The translations under genes were made by a program, and so were the position numbers. 64,000 nucleotides of DNA from Nocardia cyriacigeorgica (lineage in GTDB: Bacteria; Actinomycetota; Actinomycetes; Mycobacteriales; Mycobacteriaceae), in the NCBI RefSeq assembly GCF_010858045.1, contig NZ_JAAGVC010000019.1:1-64000 (forward strand), read 5' to 3'. Under the pieces are notes generated by a model. That model was given only the letters and a program-made list of their open reading frames with translations. It was not told the origin of the DNA and ran no database searches. Shown here piece by piece: positions 1 to 7,662 of this stretch (its first letter is position 1; every line of letters starts with the position of its first letter).

Positions 1-250
1 CCCGGGTGCGCCCGGACGTCACCGCGGCCGATAATCCGTGCTCGCGCAACGTCGATGCGCTCGGGTCCATTTTCGGGGCCGTGCCCTGGGCGTGAGCGCG
101 GTTCCCTCACCGATTCGGTGATGCCGGGCACCGGATGCTGCGGTCGGCGTACGAATTCGCCCCACCGGAGCGCGCTCAAGCTGCGATGCAGTGCATCCGG
201 CGGGCGCTTGGTCCGGCACCGAAGTCCCATAGCCGTGTGATGATGGTTCG
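1..250. other. Left edge without a recognisable gene
   Basis: I see no convincing gene here. The open frames on both strands have arginine- and proline-rich compositions typical of shadow frames in high-GC DNA, and none carries a known motif. The 3' part should hold the promoter and ribosome binding site of the DUF4265 gene that follows. Confidence 0.4.
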
Positions 251-742
251 ATGACCGATCCCGGGCCCGACCACGTGAAGGTCCATTTTCGGATGGACAT
301 CGACGAACAGGGCTGGCCGCCGGCAAGCGTCGAGAGCCTGTGGGCGATCGATCTCGGTGACGGCACGGTCCGATTGGACAACACACCCTGGTTTGTTCGC
401 GGAATCGCCCGCGGAGACATCATCGCGGTGCAGCCGGACGACGACGGCCTGCTGTGGGCCGGGGATGTGGTCCAACCGTCGGACAACTGCACCTTCCGCT
501 TGATCGTGCTGAAGGACGACGGCTCGGCTGCCGCTCGACAGAGCGTTCTGGATATATTCCACCGGCTCGGCACCACCGGCGAAGGAATAGAGCGTTTCCG
601 GATGGTCGCCTTGGAGGTACCGGCGCACGCAGACCTGCCAAAGGTCCGCGAGCTGCTGGAACATGGTGCAGAACAGAGCTGGTGGCACTGGGAGGAAGGT
701 TGTGTCACCGCAGCCTGGAGAGCCACGGCCGGCAATGGCTGA
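251..742 (+). CDS. DUF4265 domain-containing protein
   Basis: A 163-residue soluble protein without signal peptide or membrane segment. It starts with a stretch around residues 8-35 (KVHFRMDIDEQGWPPASVES) followed by an ESLWA segment and a G-D-I-I-A strand, a pattern I associate with the DUF4265 family. Function of that family is unknown. The ATG at 251 follows closely on a second ATG (242), and no strong ribosome binding site separates them. The 3' neighbours at 750-1183 run in the opposite direction, so this gene is monocistronic and convergent with them. The length fits the family, and nothing looks broken. Confidence 0.7.
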   Translation: MTDPGPDHVKVHFRMDIDEQGWPPASVESLWAIDLGDGTVRLDNTPWFVRGIARGDIIAVQPDDDGLLWAGDVVQPSDNCTFRLIVLKDDGSAAARQSVLDIFHRLGTTGEGIERFRMVALEVPAHADLPKVRELLEHGAEQSWWHWEEGCVTAAWRATAGNG

Positions 743-749
743 TGCGGGA

Positions 750-914
750 TCACCCCACGTCACCGTCTCTCTCACCACGAAGCCTGCGGTGAACCGCCTC
801 TAGCATTTCATCGAGCGTGCGCCGCTCGCTGGGCATCCCGTATTCATCGAGCGTTGACCAGGTGCCGTCATCCCAATGCACCCACCCACACGGTTCGCCT
901 TCCGGATCGTTCAC
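750..914 (-). CDS. Small hypothetical protein (54 aa), translationally coupled
   Basis: An open frame of 54 codons starts at a GTG (912-914) whose last bases overlap the TGA of the upstream gene (911-913), giving the GTGA junction typical of translational coupling. The product starts VNDPEGEPCGWVHWDDGTWS and continues with TLDEYGMPSERRTLDEM, an acidic, Trp-rich composition that is far more protein-like than the Arg/Pro-rich shadow frames around it. I do not recognise a family. It ends at 750, eight bases after the convergent DUF4265 gene. The overlap and composition are the evidence; the function is unknown. Confidence 0.55.
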   Translation of the reverse strand: MNDPEGEPCGWVHWDDGTWSTLDEYGMPSERRTLDEMLEAVHRRLRGERDGDVG

Positions 915-1183
915 CGCAGATACCGCTCTGCCCGCCGATCCGGGGTAATCGCCCCTATCGCAACAAGAGTCCGATACGCGTCCCGCTTATGCGGGCAGGA
1001 TTCGATACTGCATCGGCGATGCACCTGCATCAGGCCATGCGCCGTACGCGCCGACATGCGCGGCGCCCGCGCGGTGATCGGCGGTTCGTCTTCGCCGAAG
1101 GTGTAGGGAAGGACATAGATCAGGGCAAGAAGCAGAACAGCGATCGAACCGGCCACACTGAACGCGGCGAGGTAGTCCGACAT
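911..1183 (-). CDS. Small single-pass membrane protein (90 aa), hypothetical
   Basis: The product begins MSDYLAAFSVAGSIAVLLLA, which is one transmembrane helix at residues 4-27, followed by a cytoplasmic tail with an HRRCSIESCPHKRDAY segment (Cys at about 58 and 63) and an ITPDRRAERYLR end. Tails of the form C-x4-CP-x-K-x2-AY occur in many small actinobacterial proteins of unknown role. The gene diverges from the XRE regulator at 1354, and its last codons overlap the start of the 54-aa gene downstream, so the two form a micro-operon. The palindrome at 1297-1315 lies upstream of both divergent units. Function not assigned. Confidence 0.6.
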   Translation of the reverse strand: MSDYLAAFSVAGSIAVLLLALIYVLPYTFGEDEPPITARAPRMSARTAHGLMQVHRRCSIESCPHKRDAYRTLVAIGAITPDRRAERYLR

Positions 1184-1296
1184 CTAATCCCCTGCGGTTG
1201 GTGGGTTGTTGGGTACCACCCAGCGCCGGGTATCGAGGGGGCACGCACCCGGCGTCGAGGGCTGACCAGCAGATTGCCGGAAATTCCCGCCTCGAA

Positions 1297-1315
1297 GTAC
1301 GAAGGTTCTTCGTAC
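1297..1315. promoter_or_regulatory. Perfect 8+8 bp palindrome in a divergent promoter region
   Basis: GTACGAAG, a three-base spacer GTT, then CTTCGTAC form a perfect inverted repeat. It lies between the small membrane protein gene (starts 1183, minus) and the XRE regulator (starts 1354, plus), 38 bases before the regulator ATG. Size and symmetry fit an operator for a dimeric HTH protein, with the adjacent XRE regulator as obvious candidate; this link is inference. Confidence 0.5.
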
Positions 1316-1353
1316 CCTTGGGGCACATGCCGACGTTGAATGGAGCGGTGACC

Positions 1354-2562
1354 ATGAAGGAGTCTCGCGCCAGTGTGGCGACCCGCGTAGCTGAGGCCCG
1401 GAAACTGGCGGGGCTGACCCAAAGACAGCTGGCCGAGAAATCGAATGTCTCGGTCGGCTTGATTCGATCAGTCGAGCAGAAGCGGGTTTCGGCAACTCCG
1501 GCGTTCCTCGGCGCTGTATCGAAGGCACTTCGAGTCAGTGTCGCTGACCTCACAGGACAGCCTTATCCGCCGGCGCCTGGGCCGGACACCGAGGTTCATG
1601 CAGCCATATCTATTCTCCGCACCGAGCTCGCGGCCTTCGACATGGACAGCGTCGCTGTACGTGAGGTGCGGCCACTGCCGGAGATCGCGGCGGCCGTTGC
1701 GAGCGTGTGCAGGTCCCGGCGCGCTGCGTCGTTTCATCGTCTCGGCGAACTGTTGCCGCAGCTACTCGGTGAAGTACGTGCGGCAGTGCACCGGTTCAGT
1801 GGCGCGGATCAAGAACTCGCGCTGACGATGCTCTGCGAGCTCTATTACTCGTCACACAGCCTCGCACACAAGCTCGGCTACACCGATCTCGCTGCTTTGG
1901 CGATCGAGCGGTTGGCTTGGGCAGCGAGAGAATCCGGAAACCGACTGTGGATCGCAACGGCACAGTTTCAGCGAGCTTCGTTGCTCACTGCAAGCGGCGA
2001 CTGGACAACGGCACTCGCCTACCTGGAACGGTGCCGCTCGGATATCGAGCCTCGCCTTGGACTGGGCCTCCGAGATGACCTGATCGCATGGGGTGGCTTG
2101 CACCTTCAATCTGGTCTCGCTGCATCACGGTCAGGCAAGCGGGATCTATCAGATGCCCACCTGGCCGAAGCACGTGATGCCGCGCTCCGCCTCGGTGACG
2201 ACCTCGATCCGATCCTGTCCTTCGGACCGACCAATGTAAGCATCTGGTCGGTCGCCTTGGCGGTCGAAGCCATGGATGGCACAGAAGCTCTCGATCGGGC
2301 CCGGTCGATGAATATCCCAGCAGACGCGCCGAAGGAGCGAACCGGCCATCACTACATCGACCTGTCTCGTGCATACCTGCTGCACGGGGATCGACGACGC
2401 GCCTTCACCGCACTACAGATGGCAAAGAACACCGCGCCTTCTCAGACACGGTACAACCCGATGGTTCACGAGACTGTGCGCGCACTCGCCCGCGCCGAGG
2501 CGCGGACGATTGACACCGTGCACGGATTCGCGGTGTGGTGCGGGATCGCCGACCGGCTGTAG
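1354..2562 (+). CDS. XRE-family helix-turn-helix regulator with TPR-like C-terminal region
   Basis: The N-terminal 60 residues form an XRE/Cro-type HTH: ARKLAGLTQRQLAEKSNVSVGLIRSVEQ, then a tail with VADLTGQPY. The remaining about 330 residues are alpha-helical, rich in Ala and Leu, with segments such as RAYLLHGDRRRAFTALQMAK and GDWTTALAYLERC that look like tetratricopeptide repeats. This architecture is common among actinobacterial regulators, often of unknown ligand. I chose the ATG at 1354 because GGAG lies eight bases upstream and the HTH starts soon after; an in-frame ATG at 1327 is the alternative and a longer frame opens at 1198. The gene stops two bases before the convergent ABM gene. 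Confidence 0.8.
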   Translation: MKESRASVATRVAEARKLAGLTQRQLAEKSNVSVGLIRSVEQKRVSATPAFLGAVSKALRVSVADLTGQPYPPAPGPDTEVHAAISILRTELAAFDMDSVAVREVRPLPEIAAAVASVCRSRRAASFHRLGELLPQLLGEVRAAVHRFSGADQELALTMLCELYYSSHSLAHKLGYTDLAALAIERLAWAARESGNRLWIATAQFQRASLLTASGDWTTALAYLERCRSDIEPRLGLGLRDDLIAWGGLHLQSGLAASRSGKRDLSDAHLAEARDAALRLGDDLDPILSFGPTNVSIWSVALAVEAMDGTEALDRARSMNIPADAPKERTGHHYIDLSRAYLLHGDRRRAFTALQMAKNTAPSQTRYNPMVHETVRALARAEARTIDTVHGFAVWCGIADRL

Positions 2563-2564
2563 CG

Positions 2565-2876
2565 TCAGGCCCCGTTGAGCCCCTTCGCGACTCCCGGGGC
2601 CAAAAACTCCACCCTGAAATCGGCGACGAACTCACCGCGACGATCGAGGAACCGACGCGTGTGGGGCTGCCGCTCGTGCTCGTCGAACGCCTCACGGTCG
2701 CGATACACCTCGTAGAAGATCCGGGCGAGCGGCTCGCCCTCGACGACGTGCGTGGCGTAGACCAACGTTCCAGGCTCGTGCTCGGCAATCTCCTGAACGG
2801 TCTCCGCCACCAACTCATCGAACGCAGCGGCCTTCTCCGCGTCATGGAGTTCGAATTTCACCACGAGTGCAAACAC
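2565..2876 (-). CDS. Antibiotic biosynthesis monooxygenase (ABM) domain protein
   Basis: A 103-residue single-domain protein of the dimeric alpha-beta-barrel (ABM/quinol monooxygenase) superfamily. The first strand reads FALVVKFELHD, the long helix is KAAAFDELVAETVQEIAEHE, and PGTLVYATHV and IFYEVYRDREAFDEH match the usual strand-helix order; a His-rich stretch HERQPHTRRF precedes the end. Such proteins act as cofactor-free monooxygenases or stress-related enzymes on quinol-like substrates. The GTG at 2876 is used because the family starts directly with strand one; the open frame continues upstream to 3089 but that part looks non-coding. It follows the NRPS gene on the same strand after 145 bases, so co-transcription is possible but unproven. 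Confidence 0.72.
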   Translation of the reverse strand: MFALVVKFELHDAEKAAAFDELVAETVQEIAEHEPGTLVYATHVVEGEPLARIFYEVYRDREAFDEHERQPHTRRFLDRRGEFVADFRVEFLAPGVAKGLNGA

Positions 2877-3021
2877 GTGCCTAGTGTAGTGATCGAAAGG
2901 CTCACGCCGAGGCATTCGATCCCGTACGCAAGCTGTGCGGGCAGCCGGCTCCCCCGCGAGCGGCACGTCACCGAGCCGACCATCGAGAAAAATCCTCGGC
3001 CAGGTGACGCTCGCGGGTTGT

Positions 3022-6000
3022 TCAGCCTTCGGCGAAGCTCGCCAGCGTTTGCAACCAACCGGCGGTACGCGCGTCGACCTCCGCATCATCCAGCACCCGC
3101 GAGTTCAGATCGAATTGCGCGACCAGCGACGGTCGTTCGTCGCGGCTCACCACGGCTGTGGTGATATCCACGGTGAAACGCAACGGGAGGTCCGGGTGGC
3201 CGGCTGTGCCGAATTCGGAGGTGAAGTCGGATAGCGGGGCGGGGGTCCAGGGGCCGGTGCCGAATTGGAGGACGTCGAAGCGGCCGAGGTGGTTCAGGCG
3301 GAGCTGGGCTCGGGCTTCGAGGGTGCGGTCGGTGAGGTCGGGGCGGCCCTGGGCGGGGGTCCAGTCGCGATATTTGTTGTGTGGGATCGAGACGGTTTCC
3401 TCGACGGTGAACCAGCCGACGCGGCGGGTGTCGTCATCGGCGGGGCGGCCGTGGGTTTCGCGGGTGAGGGCGATTCGGCCGGAGTCGTCGGCGGTGTCGG
3501 GGAAAGCCAGCGCACACGCCAGGATCAGCGCGTCATCCAGTGGCACACCGGTTTCGGTGCAGCGGGCCAGCAGGGCCTCGGTGTGGTCGGGGCCGAGTTC
3601 GACCACCCGCTGAACGGCGTCGGCGGCGCGGTCGGTGAGCGGATCTGTCAAGCGTCCCGCGAGGGCCGAACCGAGAATCTCGGGTGCGGTCAGCACCGCG
3701 CTGCCGGTGGGAACCGTGGAGTCGGTCTCGTTGAGCGGACGCTGCCCCTGTTCCATCCGGCGCAGGTCGTCGACCAGGATCAGCCACGACACCACGTCGA
3801 CGGCCAGATGGTGGATCGACAGCAGCAACCGGCGATTCGGGCCGTCGAGCACGGTCGCGGCGATCATGCGTCCGGCATCGGGGTCGAGGCGGGCGACCGT
3901 GTCGGCCAGCCGGGCGGCGCTGTCGTCATCGGCGACGATGCTCAGCAACTCGGCCGCGCTCGAGGACTCCTCCACCAACAGCGCGTACGCACCGTCGACC
4001 GTTGTCAGCCGGGACCGCAGCGTCGGGTGCGCGAGGGCGAGCGCACCGAGACGCTCGATGATCTCGTCGGCGGAGACGTCGTCGGGCAGCGAAATCACCT
4101 GGCTCTGCGCCAGATAACGATAGTTGCCGTTGGCGATGATCTCGTGCGCCAGCGATGTCAGCGGCAGGATGGTGCCCGGCGCGACCACGTCGGCCTCGGG
4201 CTCGTCCGCACCGGAACCGCGTTCATCGAGCACGCGCGCGAGATCACGCAGATCGGCAGCGCCGAGCACGTCTTTCGCACCCACCCGGTAGCCCGCGCCG
4301 CGCAACCGCGACACCAGATCGATGACGCCGATGCTGTCGATACCCAGATCGACCAGGCTGTCGGTGATCCCGACCCGGCTCGCACCCTCGCCCATCGCCG
4401 CGATCACCTCGAGCAGCGCACGCTCGGTATCGGTGGCCGGTTCGGCACCCGCACCACCGGCGATCGGCGCGGTGAGCAGCGCAGTGGCCGCGTGCACGTC
4501 GAGTTTGTCGTTGCGGTTCAACGGAATCTGATCGACGTGCACGATGCGCGTCGGCACCAGGAACTGTGGCAGGCGCCGGGCCAGCGCCGTCCGGATCTCG
4601 GCGGCGGACAGTTCGGCGACCACGAGCGCGCCGAGCCGGGTACGGCCGTTGTCCACGAACGCCAGCGCTGCCGCGTGGGCGACACCGTCGAGTTCACGCA
4701 TCACCACGGTCGCCTCATCGGGCTCCACGCGATAGCCGTTGATCTTCACCTGACTGTCGATGCGACCCTCGTACACGAGGGTGCCGTCAGCGGCGCGACG
4801 CACCAGATCGCCGGTGCGATAACGCCTTCCGCGCGGACCGGCAACGAACGCGGCCGCCGTGGTCGCGGGGCGCCCCAGGTAACCGACCGCCAGCTGCGGC
4901 CCCGACAGGTACAGCTCACCCTGCCCGCCCGGCGGCACCGGGCGCAGCCGATGATCGAGCACCTCGGCGGCCATATTGTCGAAGGTGTTGCCGATGGTCG
5001 GCGCGGCGTGATCGTGCACATCGGCCATCAGCGCCTCGACCGTGGTCTCGGTCGGGCCGTAGAAGTTGATGACGCGAGTGGTCGGCAGACCCTGCAACCG
5101 TCGCCAGGTATCGAGGCTGATCGCCTCGCCACCCAGCGCGAGGATCCGCAACGGGCAGCTCTCGACCCCATCCTCGCCGGTGCTGAACAACCCGGCGTCG
5201 ATGAGCCGGTTCAACATGGACGGCGACGTATCGAAGATGTCGATGCCGTGCGTTGCGATAGCGCCGACGATCTGCTCGGCATCGGTGCGCACCTTGTCGC
5301 CGAGCAGAACCACGGCGTGCCCGCTGAGCAGCGCGATCGTGGGCTGCCAGGCGGCATCGAAACCGGTGGACCAGCCGTGGCCGATGCGCAGCTGCCGCCC
5401 GGCCTCGGCGGCGGTCGGGGCGAAGATCCGCCGCTCGTGGGTGGACCAGTGGTTGAGCAGGGCGCGGTGCGGGACCGCGACACCCTTGGGACGGCCGGTG
5501 GTGCCGGAGGTGAAGACGACGTAGAAGGGGGATTCCGGATCCGTCGGCGTTGTCGGTTGTGCCGCAGCGACATTCGGTTCGGCGAGGCCGGCCGCCGGTC
5601 CTGGAGCGCCTCCAGCGGAGACAACCGAGCCCGGCGCAGTCGACTCGGCGCCGGCACTTAGCTCGGCCGAATCGACAGGGGCTACCTGCCCACCATCGCC
5701 GCCGAGACCGGCTGCCACGCGCAGCCCACCAACGCCATCGAGAATCGCGTGCACACACTGCACGCCCTGAGCCCGGACCTCGGCGATAACGTCCGCGAGC
5801 GCGTCATCGGCGAGCACGAACCGCGCGCCCGACACCTCGAGAATGTAGGCGAGCCGATCGGCGGGCGTCGCCGGATCGACGTGCACACACAGCGCCCCGG
5901 CGAGCCCGACGGCGAACGGCGCCTGCAACACCCGGCGATCGCGGGGCAGCATGACCGCGACGGCATCACCGGGGCGCACGCCGACAGTGTTCAGTGCGCG

Positions 6001-7662
6001 CGCCAAAGTCTGGACCGCCGCGCCGAATTCGGCGAAAGACTGCTCGCCTTCACCGTCGATGACGGCGGTAGCACCGGCCGCGTCGGCGACGGCAGCGAGC
6101 AGCAGCTCAGGAACCGAACGCACCTCGGACAGTCGTCGGGCGACGTCATCGGGTGCCGGCGCCGCGTCTGCATCACCCACCGAAGAGGATCCGCCTGCAA
6201 CCGTCTTCGCCGAGGGCGAGACGCCGCCGTTATCCCCGGTCGGCACAGATCCGGTGGCCGTGGGGGCCGAGCCGTTGGCGTCCACCGGCTCCGCGGCACC
6301 TGCCATCCCGCGCCGGGCGACGATTCGCCCGTCGGCAGCGATCTCGGGCTCCGACAGTGCCGCCGGCTCGTCGCCGAGCAGAACACTCACATCGCACGCG
6401 CGCGGCGCATCGGCCAACCTGCGCACCACCGCGAGAACTCGGCGCGCCATCCGCTCCGGCTCGAACCGATCCACCAGATCGGGGCGGATTTCCACCCGGC
6501 AGATGAGCTGCCCGCGCTCCACCAGCGGAACGACCGTGATCGGGTAGTGGCTGAGGGAATCGACGCGGCGCGGGATCATGCTGGCCCCGCCGCCCATCGG
6601 CATCGCCGCGGTGACCGCGCCCATCGGGGAGTTCTCGAAAACCAGCAGGGTGTCGAAGAGCTGGCCGACGCCTGCGTGGCGGGTGATCTCGGAGATGCCG
6701 AGGTACTCGTGGGTCCGCAGTTCGGCCACCTGCTTTTGCAGCGGGGCGGCCACCTCGGCCGGTGCCCGCTGGTCCACCCGCACCCGGACGGGAATGGTGG
6801 TGATGAGCGCGCCGACGATGCGGTCGGCGCCGGGCAGGGTGGCGTCACGGCCGGAGGTGGTCTGGCCGAACACGACGTCGTCGCGGCCGGTGAGGCCGGA
6901 AAGGATACGCGCCCACGCTACTTCGAGAACCGTGTTGAGAGTGAGCCCGTTGGCCCGCGCCCACGCGGTGACGAATTCCGTTTCCTCGACACTGAATCGC
7001 GCCTCGCCGAGCACCGCGAGATCGGGTTCGGCCGGTGCGGGCGGGCCGACCATCGGCATCGGGGCCAGGTCAGCGAGGGCGGTGGTCCACGCGCGGACGG
7101 AGGCCTCGGTGTCCTTCTGCGCGATCCAGGCCGCATGGTCACGCAGCGGCGGCGCGGGCGGCAGCGCCGCGCCTTCCCCGCGATGCAGCGCGATCAGGTC
7201 GGAGAACAGCAGCGGAATCGACCAGCCGTCGACCACGATGTGATGCGCGGTGCAGATCAGCTGGTAGGTGGTGTCCGCGAGTCGGGCGGCGGTCACCCGG
7301 AACAGCGGTCCGTTGTCCAGATCGAGCCTGCGGCGCCCCTCGGCCCAGTAGATCTTCTCCGCCTCGGCCTCCGGATCGGCGGCACCGCGCAGATCGATCT
7401 CGTGCCAGGCGATCCGGCCGGCGGACGTCACGACCAGCACCGGATGCGGCAGCCCCTCGGTGAGCACCGCACCCGCCAGATGTGGATACCGTTGCAGCAG
7501 TTCGTCGAACGCGGTGCGCAGCCCCGACAGCTCGGTCAGGTTCTCGATCCGGACCGTGAAGGTGACCAGGTACGGGTCGACGCCCGGTGACATCGCGCTC
7601 ACCGAATACAGGCCACGTTGTAGCGGCGAGAGCGCGATGACGTCGAGGATCTCGATACTCAC
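3022..7662 (-). CDS. NRPS, single module C-A-PCP-E (MbtF/NbtF-like)
   Basis: A 1546-residue synthetase. A condensation domain spans about 1-430 with canonical AHHIVVDGWS near 140. A Gly/Ser-rich linker (about 435-530) follows, then an adenylation domain with FTSGTTGRPKGVAVPH near 715, YGPTET, YRTGDLVRR and a final NRNDKLD lysine. The carrier protein has LGIDSIGVI near 1107, and the C-terminal epimerisation-type domain keeps SIHHLAVDVVSW near 1282. Length and order match mycobactin MbtF, which adds the terminal hydroxylysine that cyclises. By-eye pocket residues are roughly DAQDAGFVEK; the acidic residues would suit a basic side chain. The start is the GTG at 7662, which overlaps the previous gene's TGA (GTGA); the frame extends to 8118 but that part is a shadow. 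An unusual Ala/Gly-rich insert precedes the A3 motif. Confidence 0.88.
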   Translation of the reverse strand: MSIEILDVIALSPLQRGLYSVSAMSPGVDPYLVTFTVRIENLTELSGLRTAFDELLQRYPHLAGAVLTEGLPHPVLVVTSAGRIAWHEIDLRGAADPEAEAEKIYWAEGRRRLDLDNGPLFRVTAARLADTTYQLICTAHHIVVDGWSIPLLFSDLIALHRGEGAALPPAPPLRDHAAWIAQKDTEASVRAWTTALADLAPMPMVGPPAPAEPDLAVLGEARFSVEETEFVTAWARANGLTLNTVLEVAWARILSGLTGRDDVVFGQTTSGRDATLPGADRIVGALITTIPVRVRVDQRAPAEVAAPLQKQVAELRTHEYLGISEITRHAGVGQLFDTLLVFENSPMGAVTAAMPMGGGASMIPRRVDSLSHYPITVVPLVERGQLICRVEIRPDLVDRFEPERMARRVLAVVRRLADAPRACDVSVLLGDEPAALSEPEIAADGRIVARRGMAGAAEPVDANGSAPTATGSVPTGDNGGVSPSAKTVAGGSSSVGDADAAPAPDDVARRLSEVRSVPELLLAAVADAAGATAVIDGEGEQSFAEFGAAVQTLARALNTVGVRPGDAVAVMLPRDRRVLQAPFAVGLAGALCVHVDPATPADRLAYILEVSGARFVLADDALADVIAEVRAQGVQCVHAILDGVGGLRVAAGLGGDGGQVAPVDSAELSAGAESTAPGSVVSAGGAPGPAAGLAEPNVAAAQPTTPTDPESPFYVVFTSGTTGRPKGVAVPHRALLNHWSTHERRIFAPTAAEAGRQLRIGHGWSTGFDAAWQPTIALLSGHAVVLLGDKVRTDAEQIVGAIATHGIDIFDTSPSMLNRLIDAGLFSTGEDGVESCPLRILALGGEAISLDTWRRLQGLPTTRVINFYGPTETTVEALMADVHDHAAPTIGNTFDNMAAEVLDHRLRPVPPGGQGELYLSGPQLAVGYLGRPATTAAAFVAGPRGRRYRTGDLVRRAADGTLVYEGRIDSQVKINGYRVEPDEATVVMRELDGVAHAAALAFVDNGRTRLGALVVAELSAAEIRTALARRLPQFLVPTRIVHVDQIPLNRNDKLDVHAATALLTAPIAGGAGAEPATDTERALLEVIAAMGEGASRVGITDSLVDLGIDSIGVIDLVSRLRGAGYRVGAKDVLGAADLRDLARVLDERGSGADEPEADVVAPGTILPLTSLAHEIIANGNYRYLAQSQVISLPDDVSADEIIERLGALALAHPTLRSRLTTVDGAYALLVEESSSAAELLSIVADDDSAARLADTVARLDPDAGRMIAATVLDGPNRRLLLSIHHLAVDVVSWLILVDDLRRMEQGQRPLNETDSTVPTGSAVLTAPEILGSALAGRLTDPLTDRAADAVQRVVELGPDHTEALLARCTETGVPLDDALILACALAFPDTADDSGRIALTRETHGRPADDDTRRVGWFTVEETVSIPHNKYRDWTPAQGRPDLTDRTLEARAQLRLNHLGRFDVLQFGTGPWTPAPLSDFTSEFGTAGHPDLPLRFTVDITTAVVSRDERPSLVAQFDLNSRVLDDAEVDARTAGWLQTLASFAEG

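Noticed and set aside
3265..5661. Very long plus-strand open frame (798 aa) opposite the NRPS gene
   Set aside because: It is the mirror of a high-GC coding strand: Arg/Gly/Val/His-rich composition without domains, while the minus strand encodes clear NRPS motifs. The same holds for the long frames at 5749-7590, 12882-17720, 50625-57008 and 57087-61856.
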